Shown here: positions 34,801-46,334 of the stretch, piece after piece
How the letters are laid out: each line of letters starts with the position of its first letter
How positions within the stretch are numbered: the first letter of the stretch is position 1
Assembly: GCF_000275845.1 (NCBI RefSeq)
Contig: NW_006766892.1
Location: 140,666-204,665 of the forward strand
Direction: 5' to 3'
Source: Dichomitus squalens LYAD-421 SS1
Taxonomy: Eukaryota; Basidiomycota; Agaricomycetes; Polyporales; Polyporaceae
DNA: 64,000 bases
Translations under genes and position numbers: made by a program
The notes under the pieces: model-generated
What the model was told of the DNA's origin: nothing
The model's database searches: none
Seen by the model: only the letters and a program-made list of their open reading frames with translations

Positions 34801-36583
34801 ACCCTATCCCTATCACGTTCTAGCTGCTGAGGAATACACCGCGCTAGCATCGGAGAGAAGCCAGACGGCGAGAAACATTCCGTTACACCGTTCTCTAGAC
34901 TGCGGGAGAAGCGTTCCTCAAGTCGTCCCGGCACCGCTGACGGTACGATGCAACGCCCGGAGAAGAAAGCTTCTAAGGACGAACACGAAAAGGGCCTGGA
35001 TAAAGATAAGAAGGAGAGGGACCGCACGGTGTCGATGTCGCCGCCGTCCAAAGAGCGCGACCCGGCGCTCCTGCGCAAGCGGACTACATCGAGCGCTAGT
35101 TCGCCTCGAGGCAATGCAATCGCAGCCGTAGCGTCAGCTGCTGGAGGCCCGAATCTCAAGGCTGGTCAGAGCATCCTCGAGCAAATCGGCACGCCCGATC
35201 ACAACGGCTGGATGCGTAAGAAGGGCGACCGGTACAACGCCTGGAAGCTGCGGTATTTTATTCTTAAAGGCCCGCACTTGTATTGGCTACGGAGCAACAA
35301 CAAATCGGTGCGTGCCCACCCTACATTCCGGGCGGCGCTCTGTCGTATTGATTCTGGGCACGCGCCCGTGGGTGTAGGAGACCAAGATCAAGGGTTATCT
35401 CAACATCGTGGGCTACAAGGTCCTCGCGGATGAGAATGTGGACCCGGGACGATACGGCTTCCGGATCGTGCACGACACCGAGAAGTCACACTTCTTCAGC
35501 TCGGATGAGCAGCTTGTCGTCCGCGAATGGATGAAGGCGCTTATGAAGGCAACCATCACGCGGGATTACACGAGTAAGTGCCTATTCGTCCAATGGCGTT
35601 CATAATCACTCAATAGTTTCGCAGACCCTGTAATGTCCTCATGCAATATTCCCACCATCCCCCTTACCGTCGCCCAAGCGATGAATCCCGCTCCTAGGCC
35701 ACCCTCCCCAAGCGCACGGGATGCCACGCAGAGGGCACTACGCAGAGAGAATCCCAATCAGCTGTCGAGCCGTGACGCTCAAGTGCTCCTCATGGGCATG
35801 CCAAACAAGAATCAGAACGAGCGCGCAAGGCTCGAGTCGTTCTTCACCAACGACACGGTCTCGACCAATGAGCCCGAGTCTCCCGTCACGCAGAAGGCCA
35901 TGCCTCCTAAGAACACCGCGCCACCGCGCCCGTCACGAGAAGCGCGTCGCGCGAGCATTGCGACTTTGGGGCAAGGGCCCAGTGATTATGTAGGCCTTTT
36001 CAGTTTCACATTGCATCCGCGCATCTAAACTCTATGTCTCTTCTCTTTCCTTTTCTTTCTTCCGATCCCCGATACCCTTGTACCCGCGCGCTACGCCTGT
36101 CTTGGAACGCGAACACTGGAACTTTGGATTGCGCGAACGAGAACACAGGACATTCCAGTCGACGCTAGTCTGATCGAGTGGGCGAACTCCCACCTTCCAA
36201 GCAACCTGCAGATCAAGGACCCAGCCGGGCCGTTATGCGGCGGGCTCGCGCTTCTCCGCCTGGCTGAGGACATCAAGGGCAAACCCTCGTCGCCTCCGGT
36301 CCCGGATTCGGCCTTCCCTACCAGCCCGTATGACGACAAGCTCGATGGGCTCTTCCGACTGTTCGATTATCTCCTCGACAACGACGTTAAGATGGGCTCG
36401 GTGAGTATCAACGACATCCGGCAGGGAAAGCGCGAGAAGATCATCCAGCTCCTCCGGGCGCTCAAGGCTTGGGAGGATAGGCGAAAGGCGATCGCGCAGT
36501 CGATAGGGAAGGCCCCGGTCGTCGCAGGTCCGTTCATGGGCATGTCAGGGCCACTTGGTTTCAATCAGTTATCGATGGTATGA
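31862..36583 (+). CDS. Boi/Pob1-like polarity scaffold: SH3-SAM-PH with C-terminal CH-like domain
   Basis: Seven exons (31862-31987, 32369-33722, 33777-34776, 34848-35307, 35378-35573, 35625-35989, 36149-36583) sum in frame to 1311 aa. Residues 3-60 are an SH3 domain (YVYALHDFAPENPDEVPF, DGWWQ joined by splicing to GRNPAGQSGLFP). A long acidic then Pro/Ser linker follows. A SAM domain spans intron 2 (WTVDEVVEWLKSKGF to VRIINAIAELRRP). A serine/basic linker leads to a PH domain (GWMRKKGDRYNAWKLRYFIL to FSSDEQLVVREWMKAL). The last exon (LIEWANSHLP, GLALLRLAEDIKG, KREKIIQLLRALKAWE) has the helices of a calponin-homology domain. Yeast Boi1/Boi2 and fission yeast Pob1 have SH3-SAM-PH and act in polarised growth with formins and exocyst. 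Intron 1 is unusually long (381 nt). Confidence 0.92.
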
Positions 36584-36936
36584 TCATCGCTTGGTTTCCG
36601 CACATTAGGAGGAAGAGGGGTTGCGCGGTTGGATATCTTCTGTATATAGATTCGTCATCCGGTCGGACTATCTCTAGGCTCTCTAGCATACGTTCCTTAC
36701 TAGCATTTGCATCTCTCTCGTCCATTCCATAATCGAAAGAATACTCATGTAGCATCCTCTCGCATATATGAAATTTTCGGTTTGGTTAGTCACGGAATCT
36801 CGCATTGTCAGCATCGGGAGATATCGATGAAGCAAGAAGTACAAGAGCGAAGGTGTTGGGCGGCAATTTCCGGCACCTCGTTCCCTCTCATCCCGCGGCG
36901 GCTTTCTCCTTCTCGGCTCGAGCACTTGAAAACACG
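36584..36936. other. Intergenic plus uncertain TTC27 5' leader
   Basis: The downstream TTC27 frame stays open back to 36790 without an ATG before 36937. An acceptor-like ATTGTCAG at about 36803-36810 could join a small upstream exon, but no convincing donor with a fitting phase was found. No independent gene is seen. Confidence 0.5.
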
Positions 36937-39874
36937 ATGTGCTTGGACGTCCAGGCCATCGAAAAAGCACTTCTCACAGGGAAGTGGGATAACGGGCTAG
37001 ATAGCTCGTCAGATGCACCCGTTTTGAAAATCGCTAAAAACGTGGTGAACGGCGATTTTCGCGATCTCACAGCGTCACCCAGCCGAGATCTGTTTGCGGT
37101 AACACAATCTAACGAGGACCTCGTTGACCGCCCGCTCACCAAGTGGTTCGACTACACCCAAAGACTATCTTCAGGAACACCAGGCACGCCGGATGACGAG
37201 CTACTCCGGCTCTCCTGCGCGGTGGCGTGCCTGCACGCGTTCCTTCAAGCTAACTGGACGGGCCCCCACCTAGACATCAAGCCACTAGACGTTCTCGCTT
37301 TCAGCACCCCATTTTCTCAGCTCGTGAACGAGGATCTGCTCCACCAGAAAGCAGTATCGGAGCTAGCTTACGGCGGCGAACCTGCGTACCATCTTGCCAA
37401 ATTCCCAATATTCCTTCAGCTTGCACGCATCCTCCTCGACACCCCATTCCAGCATTGCCGATCAGTCCCATGGTGGAGGCTGCGCACTTGGCGCGTACAC
37501 GAGCAAGTTTTGGACGAGCCCGTGGCCGTGCCCGAGGACGTTTTCACCGCAGTCTCACCGCTCCTGGACGGTTTTGCCTCCGAGCCTGATGTCGCCGGCC
37601 GATTATTGTTGGAACAGGGCTTACTCGAACACTACGTAGGACATGACAAATCGGCGGCAGACTATTTCGTACGAGCGGCACGGGCGACCGAACTCGAGTA
37701 CGAGCTAACTGGCGCGCTAGGCAAGCGCACGAAGTTCCAAGAAACGGACGTAACGCAGCTCGTCCTCCTGGCCGAGTCTCGTGTCCGTGGAGACGGCACC
37801 GACCCTACCCAAGACGCGGGCGGAGTCAATGGAGAGGGACCCCAGGCGGGCTCCACCAATGGGACCGTGGAAACCGCCAAACCAAGTAATGCAGCTGCGA
37901 AGGCATCGGAGCCCGCACTCCCTGAAACACTCCTACTTAACGACGACACGCTATTAGAGCAGACGGCCTTCACTTCGTCAACAAACGCTGGTACGCTCGG
38001 CTCCCGTCTCTCCCGCATCGACCCTGCGTCGCAACCAGCGCTGCATCCGCTTGATCAAGCCGTCCTCCTTGCCCTCTGCCTCAATGTCAAGAACACGTCT
38101 CCCGTACATGGCCTCACGGCTGAGCAGATGGCGCCGTATGTTGCACGGGTGATCTCACACCCTCGTAATTGGACGGTACACACGGTGGCACTCCTCCTAC
38201 GTTCCCGGCTCGAGTCCAACCGCACCCGCACCGTCGAGCGGTCCGTCCTCCAGCTGCAGGCCCTCGTCGATCAGATGCCTACCGCAGACTCGGCATTACC
38301 CGAACGGCTGCTCTACATCCACGACCTCCTCCTCCCAAGCCGGTGGGAAATGGAGAAGGAACTCGCGAACCGCTTCCTGACCATCGGCGTCGTCAAATCA
38401 GCTCTTGAGATCTTCGAGCGGCTCGAGATGTGGGAGGAGGTCGTAAAATGCTGGGCGAGCATGGAGAGGGCGGACAAAGGCCGCGCCATCGTCCGGGACC
38501 TCCTCGATGGCCGCAAGACCGAGGCGGATACCGTCATCACACACGGCAAGGCCCTCTCCGAAGCTCGTCGTCGCAGCCTCGATTCCGCGCGTGAAGCGAA
38601 GCTCTGGTGTCTCCTGGGCGACCTTGAGCCTGAGCATGCGCTTGAACACTACACGCGTGCCTGGGAGATTTCCCGGGAGTCATCCGGACGGGCGATGCGC
38701 TCCCTAGGGGGCTATCATTTTGCCCGAGGGAACTACGAAGACGCGATTACCTGCCTCCGGCGAGCTGTGGCTATCAATCCCCTCCAGGCCCGCTCGTGGT
38801 TCGTGCTCGGCTGCGCCTGCCTCCGGGAGGAAGACTGGGACGGGGCTAGAGAGGCGTTCGTCCGCTGTGTCGGGATTGACGATGAAGACGGCGAGAGCTG
38901 GAACAACCTCGCGAGCGTGTATATGCGGATGGGGGAGGCGGGAAAGGCGGCGAAGCTGGAGGATGAGGATAGTGCCAAGCAGCAGGTGCGTGTATTGTCA
39001 TCGATTTGGCTCGTCTGCCGCCCGCCGTCTGCCGTGAAGAATGCTTGGAACCCTGCGGTTCTTGGGACCCCCGCGGAGCGGCCGGATTCGCGGAGTCCCA
39101 TTACCGCTTACTCACGTCCGTCACCCGGTCACTTCACAGGGCGAGAGCACAGCCCTTGGGGCTGCGGAGAATCGAATTCCGTTTGCGAACAAGCTCCTGG
39201 CGTTCCGTGCGCTCAAGCAAGGCCTCAAGTTTGCGTACGATAACTGGCGGATGTGGAACAATTACATGATCGTCGCCCTCGACGTCGGCGAGCTGTCCGA
39301 GGCATGCCGAGCCCTCAGCCGCGTGGTCGAAGAGCGCGCAGTCAAGGACGGCGCAGCATGCGTCGACGAGGATGTCCTCGATCGTCTCGTCGAAGCCGCC
39401 ACGCGCGGGCCAGAAGACGCTGGAGCTAGTGGCGGCGAGGGAGCTACTGCAGAGGCCAAGAAGGCGACCCAGACCACCGGCCTCGAGCGACGGGTGGAAG
39501 AGCTCTTTACACGTACGATCCTCCCTCGAGTCTCTTCTCCCCGCATTTTCCGCGCGTGGGCTCGCCTGCTGACTGCGCAGGGACGGTACGCGGATGCGCT
39601 GAACGCCCACCTGGATGCATATCGGGCTGGGCCGGCTGGGACGATAGAGAAGGGCGAGACGGATGTGGAGAAGTGGCGTGGTGCCGTGGGCGAGGTTGAG
39701 GAGATCGTGGACGTCCTACGGAATTTCGGGCCGCGGTACGGCGAGGGCTTCAATTGGAAGCTGCAGGCGCGCAGCATCGTCCGCACGTTCATGGGGCGGA
39801 CGAGGGACTTCGAGGACGAGCCGGAATGGGCGCGGCTGGTAGCGCTGCAGGAGGAGATTAGGAAGGAAGAGTAG
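36937..39874 (+). CDS. TTC27: TPR protein, TTC27/Emw1 family
   Basis: Two exons (36937-38985, 39140-39874) give 927 aa from the first in-frame ATG. The N-terminal helical half contains WWRLRTWRVHEQVLDEP. The C-terminal half has tetratricopeptide repeats: HYTRAWEISRESSGRAMRSL, YHFARGNYEDAITCLRRAVA, SWFVLGCACLREEDWDGARE, SWNNLASVYMRMGEAGKAAK, then NKLLAFRALKQGLKFAYDNW across the intron. The consecutive order matches TTC27 (human) and Emw1 (yeast). Emw1 is needed for cell-wall integrity in yeast; TTC27 has been linked to spliceosome and other complex assembly. The true start could be slightly upstream, because the open frame continues for about 50 codons. Confidence 0.9.
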
Positions 39875-40237
39875 GGAGATGAGCGCGGAGCCTGAGGTAC
39901 GTGCGAACGACACGAGCGTCCAGTCCGATGAACTGAGCTCGGCAGCGGCCTTCCAGGAAGGGGGTTGGCGTGCCTTGGGGTGGCAAAGTTTGTGATATGG
40001 GCGCGGTGGGCGCCCGGAAGCTAGTCAAGTCAATGTAACGAAATGATTACTCGTGCCATAAGAGTCACGACTTGCCAGGTCCGCATGACGTTGAGGGAAT
40101 CCGCTAGCAAGTGCACAAGTACACCCAGGAAGCCGGAGAAAGCTCGTCACCTCCCAGCATTCAATAAGGACCAATCAAGTACGTTATAATCGTGGCAATA
40201 AGTGGACGGATGCGTGGAATATCCAAGACGAAGGGAA
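39875..40237. other. Convergent 3' flanks, no gene seen
   Basis: These 363 bp lie between the stops of TTC27 and the DUF6593-type gene. Nothing recognisable is present. Confidence 0.6.
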
Positions 40238-41038
40238 CTAGGAAGAGGCCACGGGTCGCTCCCAGTTCGACACCTGAGCGATACGGTTCAGGATCAACGT
40301 AGACACGATTTCCGTGACTATTGGTATAGCGGCCGGCTTGAGAGTCAGTTTCGCAGCAAAGGGGTCTGTGAGCTGGCTTGTCTCCCAGAGAGCTATTAGG
40401 TTCCCCTTCGCATCTACGCACTAAAGCGGCGTGGTAAGCTCTTTCCACGGGACCCCACCTGGTCGATAGGGAGGCGTACCTCTAACCGCTGTGTCGAGAT
40501 TAGCCTCCATTTGTATTCTCGGCGGTCCTGCGCCCAGAAATATCGCGACCTGATTACGAATCCGACATGTCGCATGAGCGGAAGCGGACACGTCTAGCGG
40601 TGGGCGGAGACTCACGTGCTGTTTTCTTTCTTCCGGAGTCGTGCCTGTGCCATCGAGAAATAGGTACTGTTGCCGTATATAAAGTGGCCCGGTGTTCGGT
40701 TTGGGCCAAAGTAGAAATACGAGTTAGAGGGGCCCATGATGTCTGGGTGTTGCTCGGCCCATGGTGCCTCGCGGGCTATCTTCATGATGAGATTGGGGTT
40801 CTCATCAACCTGGACATGGGAGAGTTGGCAAACACGCTGGATTGCGCGTATTAAAAATACCTACCATCGTGCTAGACGACGGTCGTGAAAGATGAGCGGA
40901 AGAACTTGGTTCGGGAGCAGAGGGATGGTTTAGTAGGGGGACGCACACAGTGAAAGCGAGACGTCTGTCGGGATCCTCGAAGCGGGCATTCCAGGGGTCA
41001 GCGGAGTACTGGAGGAGAGTGTAGGAGGAGGAAGACAT
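40238..41038 (-). CDS. DUF6593-type protein (basidiomycete family of unknown function)
   Basis: No single long frame exists. Four exons (41038-40949, 40809-40616, 40549-40480, 40420-40238) close in frame to 178 aa. The chain reads YTLLQYSADPWNARFED, DIMGPSNSYFYFGPN, a central SRYFWAQDRREYKWRL, ECVDAKGNLIALWET and a C-terminal PIVTEIVSTLILNRIAQ. The (F/W)-x-x-(D)-x-x-x-Y-x-W strand pattern and the hydrophobic TEIV-type end fit the beta-rich small proteins annotated DUF6593 in mushroom genomes. The function is unknown. The family assignment is from memory of the pattern and should be tested. The gene model itself is strongly supported by consistent splice phases. Confidence 0.72.
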
Positions 41039-41884
41039 GTGTGAAAGATGATAAGACGGGGCGGGGTAGGTGGATGGACATGGCGATGAATGTATGGATG
41101 GGACGGGAGGAGAGCGTCTGCACTGGACGATCTCAGCTTCCACCACGCCGCCCACCGCCTTGGGGTCGCCCACGTGCCTCCCACGAGGTCCCCCACGCGG
41201 CGGTCCCAGAATCGATCGGAAGCACCGACGAGAACGACCGCTGCAGGCCTCCCATCCGACACCGCAATTCCAAACAATTCCTCCCTATTTCCCGTCCCGT
41301 CCCGGCCGTCCTCCCTCCGCCATCCCGGCTAACGAACCCTAATCGGCCGGGCTCTGGTCCCCGTCCTCCACGGACCCTCATCACACCCTGCGGCCTCCGT
41401 CGGACCACCGCGCCATCACACCTTTCGGCACCTGCACACTTCTTGCGGGCGCGAACCGCGCCCGAAACAATCACCACCACCCAAGGAACATGTTCGGGAA
41501 CCCCATGGCGACTGTCCCAGTTGGCTATCTCTCAACTACGCCCGTGAATGATCCCTAACCGCGAGATCTGATCTCGGCCTTCATAACGCATCTACAGTCG
41601 GTGACGACAAGATCGCCGCATCTCCGTCTGGCATATCGCACAGACAGCCGACGGGTGGCCGTGTGCTCTCCTTCCCTTCTTCCTTCCTGCGTCGCCATGC
41701 TCAGCCTTCCTTCCCGTGCGCCAATAGCCTGCTCGCGTGCTCACCGGTGCTTCGCCTACCCCTGGTCAGCCAGGGACGATGCCAAACGCCACTGCCAGTA
41801 GCCAGGGTAGCGGGCGAAGGACGATCGAACCCCCCAAAGAACCTGGCGAACCCGAAGCGCGACCAGCGCCGCCGCCGCCATGAT
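41039..41884. other. Intergenic, no gene seen (about 850 bp)
   Basis: It lies between the DUF6593-type start and the EMC6 stop, both minus strand. A plus-strand mini-frame at about 41490 (MFGNPMATVPVGYLSTTPV) looks protein-like but stops after about 22 codons and has no clear partner exon. The rest is C/T-rich promoter-like sequence. Confidence 0.5.
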
Positions 41885-42376
41885 TCAATCGTATACTGCG
41901 AACAGCGTTTCGTTGATGTCTGTCTGATATCCCCATCACATGCTGCAGACGTACCGTGCACGATTCCTGTGTTGCCGCCCCACCAAACAATTGATTCACC
42001 GAGATCCGTTTGCATCTTCAGTTCATCCGGAAGAGAACAGCGTGGGCGGTGCGTGCGTACCGTAGAAGAGCGTCCAGACGAGCACGAAGGAGAAGATGTT
42101 CTCTTGCCCGGGATTCACGAGCTCCCACCAGCCCCCGGGCACAAATTTTGCCGGTTTCCCCTTGCACTTCACGTAGAGACAGGAGGAGGTGAGCAGGGTC
42201 GAGAAGACGAAGAGCGCGAAGCCGAGCGTGTTCTCCAGGCCGAGCACCCCTGCGACAGCACCAGAGAAGCAGGACGAGAAAAACTTCACAGTGTAGAGCC
42301 GGGCATTGTTATACTGGACGTTGGGCTGGAAGAGCAGCTGCGCGGCGGCCTCAGGGGTGGTAGCAGTCGCCGACAT
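41885..42376 (-). CDS. EMC6: ER membrane protein complex subunit 6 (EMC6)
   Basis: Three exons (42376-42061, 41966-41955, 41895-41885) close in frame to 112 aa, close to the 110 aa of human EMC6. The protein has the EMC6 arrangement: a polar N-terminus, then hydrophobic segments (SSCFSGAVAGVLGLENTLG, GFALFVFSTLLTSSCLYV, FSFVLVWTLFYG). The conserved ending YGIVHVYD is only reached by splicing through a 12-nt exon and an 11-nt terminal exon. EMC6 is a core transmembrane subunit of the EMC insertase in the ER. The gene is divergent with ASADH, with 255 bp between start codons. Confidence 0.9.
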
Positions 42377-42428
42377 GGACCAAGGCGTGGTCGTGGACGT
42401 CGCGGTCGAAGGTGTGGCGGACGCGCGT

Positions 42429-42472
42429 GTGTGACGAGTGGAGTCACACTGCAGAATAGTGTCACACTCACG
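42429..42472. promoter_or_regulatory. Inverted GTGTGAC motifs in the EMC6/ASADH promoter
   Basis: GTGTGAC (42429-42435) and GTCACAC (42443-42449) form an inverted repeat with a 7-bp spacer. A further GTGTCACAC lies about 12 bp downstream. Such clustered short palindromes in a divergent promoter suggest a transcription-factor site. The factor is unknown and chance cannot be excluded. Confidence 0.3.
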
Positions 42473-42631
42473 CGAGGGGATCTGCGGATCGCGTACCAAA
42501 TCGGGACCTGCTTTGCGCTCCTCGCCGCTGAGACTCGACCCAGAGTCACTGCGTCCTCTCCGTCCTCCTCCTCACCGTCTCGAGCATCCGCAAGCTCACC
42601 ATTAGGGCCGCACTTCTCTCTGGGATCCGAC

Positions 42632-43806
42632 ATGACGAACCAGAGGCAGTACAAGGTCGGCGTCCTCGGCGCGACCGGCACCGTCGGCCAACGCTTCATC
42701 GCGCTCCTCGCAGAGCATCCTTTCTTCGTGATCCACGCGCTCGGTGCGTCCGCTCGATCGGCCGGGAAGCCGTACGGCAAGGCGGTCAACTGGAAGCAGA
42801 CGAAGCCCATCCCGAGCGTCGTGCGGGAATTGGTCGTTCAGGAATGTATACCTGAACGTTTCAAGGAGTGTGCTATCGTCTTCTCCGGCTTGGACGCAGA
42901 TGTGGCGGGCGATATAGGTGTGTTCTCGTCTGATGCCAATACCAGGTTCCGCTCAGAATTCATGATTTCCCGCTTCGTGCAGAGCAGGCATTCCGCGTCG
43001 CGGAGCTCGCCGTCTTCTCGAATGCGAAAAACTACCGGAGAGACCCGCACGTCCCGCTCATCGTTCCGCTCGTGAACACCTCCCATTTCTCCATCATCCC
43101 GCAGCAGCAGCGGCTGCACTCCCCACCCCTCCAAAAGGGTTTCATCGTCACGAACGCCAACTGCTCGACCACCGGCGTCGTCGTTCCCCTTGCCGCGCTC
43201 GAGCGCGCCTTCGGGCCCATCGAGTCCTGCATGATCACGACCATGCAAGCCATCTCGGGCGGCGGCTACCCAGGCGTGCCCTCGCTCGACATCATGGACA
43301 ACATCGTGCCCTACATCTCCGGGGAGGAGGAGAAGATCGAGTGGGAGACGCTCAAGATCCTCGGGGGCCTGGCGCAGGGCGACGACGGCCTGAAGGCGTT
43401 CGACATGCACACCAAGCAGCCGCTCCGCATCTCGGCGTCGTGCAACCGCGTGCCGGTCATCGAGGGCCACACCGAGTGCGTGAGCGTGCGGTTCGCCCGC
43501 CGCCCGCCGCCCAGCCCGCAGCAGGTTCGCGAGGCGCTCCAGAACTACACGAGCGAGGCGTACACGATCGGGTGCCCGTCCGCCCCGAGGCACACGGTGT
43601 TCGTGCATGAGGAGGCGGACCGGCCGCAGCCACGGCTGGACAGGGATTACCAGCTCGGGGCGGGGGTGAGCGTGGGGCGGGTACGGCAGTGTCGGGTGCT
43701 GGACATCAAGTTCGTCGTGCTCGCGAACAACGTCGCGATTGGGGCGGCGACGAGCAGCATCATCAACGCGGAGTACGCGGTCTTAAAAGGTATCGTCTCA
43801 GCCTAG
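42632..43806 (+). CDS. HOM2: Aspartate-semialdehyde dehydrogenase
   Basis: Two exons (42632-42917, 42983-43806) give 369 aa, matching fungal Hom2. The N-terminal NADP-binding motif is GVLGATGTVGQRF. The catalytic cysteine lies in TNANCSTTG. MQAISGGGYPGVPSLDIMDN and the substrate-binding SCNRVPVIEGHTECV with its histidine follow. It reduces aspartyl-4-phosphate to aspartate-4-semialdehyde, the branch point to threonine, methionine and, in this pathway, homoserine. The cytosolic enzyme is fungus-specific relative to animals. Confidence 0.96.
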
Positions 43807-44455
43807 ACGCAAGATTGGGACTCCCGGACGTTGCCCCAGGTCCGTTGGATATCAGTTAAAGAGGGAGGGGTAGGGGCCAGGTTGCTTGGCATGGTAGAAG
43901 GGGGGAGGGATTGGGCGGACGTGCTGGTCCGTGCCGCTGCAGTTGGGAAAAACGATTTACATGTACGAGTTAATGGGCGGAATGCAAGCAAACACACCAC
44001 CATACATAGACATTTCACGACCTCCCGCTCTTCCTCCCCGTTTGGCCGTCGCAGGATGCGGCACACGCTCACACTGGAGACCACAACGCACAACGCGCAC
44101 AATGTAGTCCCGAAGATGTGGAACTGAGTGGACCCACAACTGGGATAGGATAGATTGCAGTGACATGGAGGAGTATGGGGGGCCCAGGGTGCTGCAATTT
44201 ATCTCGCCGTGAATCTCGTCGCTAAATGGCCGAGGAGAGGATCTGTACATGTGTCCACCCACGCGAGCTTGCTCTGCGAAGGGATCGACAGTCGACAACG
44301 ACGCGATAAATGCAACGCACCCGATCTCCGCCCCGCCCGGCTTCTTTCCCAAATCCGGTAATAGCCTCCTTCTCCCCGCCAGACGCCGCGCGCACGCGCG
44401 AGCGCAATCTATCCTTACTTGTCTTCTCTCTTTGCACTACACCTTGCTTTTCACC
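43807..44455. other. Intergenic between ASADH and RRP43, no gene seen
   Basis: These 649 bp hold the ASADH 3' flank and the RRP43 promoter, which ends in a C/T-rich leader (TTGTCTTCTCTCTTTGCAC) just before the RRP43 start. Frames on the minus strand are shadows or non-coding. Confidence 0.55.
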
Positions 44456-45638
44456 ATGGCTGCTGCATCGTCGTCGACGGCCGCGGGGACGAACGCGACA
44501 GAGCAGGACGCGCTCAAGGCGCTCACGTTTCAACGCTTGCACCCGAAAACTTATCTTGAGCGGTTTCTGGCGGAGAATGTGAGACCGGACGGGCGCGACT
44601 TTGACGAGTGGAGGGACATTTCTGTGAATGTAGGTTCGTGTTATGGCGTGTGGCGGAAGGTGGTGAAGCGAGCCTAGGATATTGACTCTGCACGAAGGCT
44701 CGATCTCAACTGCGGACGGCTCTGCGCTCGTCAGGCTGGGTTCGACGACGGTTGTATGCGGCGTGAAAGCGGAAATTGCAGAACCAGAGCTCGACAAGCC
44801 GAAAGATGGCTTCCTAGGTGCGCTACTTCCAATATTGCGCCCTGTGCCATCGCGACCCATGTCCCACCAGTCCCCAATCTCGACCTTCCCGCCATCTGCT
44901 CTCCGAAGTTCAAACCCGGGCCTCCAACAGATGAGGCGCAAGTGATCTCAGACAGACTGAACGACGTCCTCATCTCGTGAGTGCAATCATATCCTGTACC
45001 GTCTCCCAACTCCGCCACCAACTTCCCCAGCTGCGCAGATCAGGCGTGGTATCCACATCTTCGCTGTGCATCGAGCCCAGCAAGTCGGCATGGGTGTTGT
45101 ACGTCGACGCAACATGCATCAACTACGATGGGAACGCGTTTGACGCGACACTTCTCGCGATGGTGGCGGCGTTGAAGAACAGTGAGCTTCTCTGTTCACA
45201 TCATCATATGCTGGAATACTAACTGAAACCTTCTTGTTGGCGCGTGCGTGCAGCACGACTGCCGAAGGCGAGGTATGACGAGGACCGGCAGCAGACCATC
45301 TGCTCGCGCAAGGTCAAGGAGCCTCTTCAGATTGGCAGACTACCTGTGTCATTTTCCTTCGGCATATTCGATGGGTATGCCGCGCACCCTTGCTCGACCA
45401 AATGCACTCTTCCAACGCGTTCGGTTTCAGAGCGTATATACTGGCCGACCCTACATCTTTCGAGGAACCCCTGCTTGATACATCGGTGTCAGTAGTGGTC
45501 GACGACGCCGGTGGCCTCATCTCCGTCATGCAACTTGGCCTGGGAACAGCGGACGGACAGGACTTGCTATCGACGTGCATCGACGCAGCGAAGGAATGCT
45601 GGCAGAATACACGAAAGGATGTATACGCGACGTCCTGA
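44456..45638 (+). CDS. RRP43: Exosome complex subunit RRP43 (EXOSC8-like)
   Basis: Six exons (44456-44633, 44698-44817, 44871-44976, 45039-45181, 45254-45374, 45431-45638) sum to 291 aa with every phase consistent. Hallmarks of the RNase PH-like exosome ring are RPDGRDFDEWRDISVNVG, STADGSALVRLGSTTVVCGV, CSPKFKPGPPTDEAQVIS, SAWVLYVDATCINYDGNAFD and VDDAGGLISVMQLG. The order and the KPGPP segment fit Rrp43/EXOSC8 rather than Rrp42 or Rrp45. It is a structural, catalytically inactive ring subunit in 3' to 5' RNA processing in nucleus and cytoplasm. Confidence 0.9.
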
Positions 45639-46334
45639 CATCGCGAGTAAGGCGCCTGAAGCACATGTCACGCTGATTGTCCGTGGTACGTCATGTTCAG
45701 CATATCTCTCGTTCTCTGCCCTTTACAAATTCATGTTCGTAATTGGGTAGGTAAAAGCCAAGACGCCCATCTCCAGGTTTGCGCCTGTTGGAGAAGCCTG
45801 CAGTAAACTCGCGCCTGTCTGCTCACACGTCCCAATCAACGCGTGCGATGGTCCAAAGATGGCCCGCTTCATTTCCGGTCAGCGGAGGAAGGCACAAGTC
45901 GTGACACACGTAAACCACGTCTGTAATAGCACACGCCCGAGGTGCTATCTCGCTTTGCAATATTCAGTTCTTCATCTTCTTGATCGGTGAAGCACACACG
46001 CGTCCCCCTAGTGCCCTAGACAATCGTGAGCACGATTGCTACGTTTTCAAACTTCAGTTCCATTCTGGAATGGGAAGCGGTCTTGTTCGAGCAAGTACTC
46101 TCCTGCGAGAGGGTTGCTTCAAGGTACGTATCTGTCTAATTAGGTTCGTCTCAGGGCTCAATCTCGCACCAATAGCTTCCGGTTAGGAAGGCGCATATTT
46201 CATCATGATCTTGTCGATGGCGCCATTGGTCAAACCAGGTCCAGAACACGGGATTCTAAGCACAAGAAAGGAACGACGGAAGGTACCGCTACCGCACAGG
46301 AGCTCTCAAGGCATGAACAGTACTTCTCTCGAGA
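45639..46334. other. Intergenic, no gene seen
   Basis: This is the 3' flank of RRP43 and the region downstream of the decayed dioxygenase. Frames are short and motif-free. Confidence 0.5.

Noticed and set aside
41663..43075. A 470-codon plus-strand frame running into the ASADH start
   Set aside because: It runs antisense through EMC6, and its in-frame match to ASADH begins only at the true ATG at 42632.
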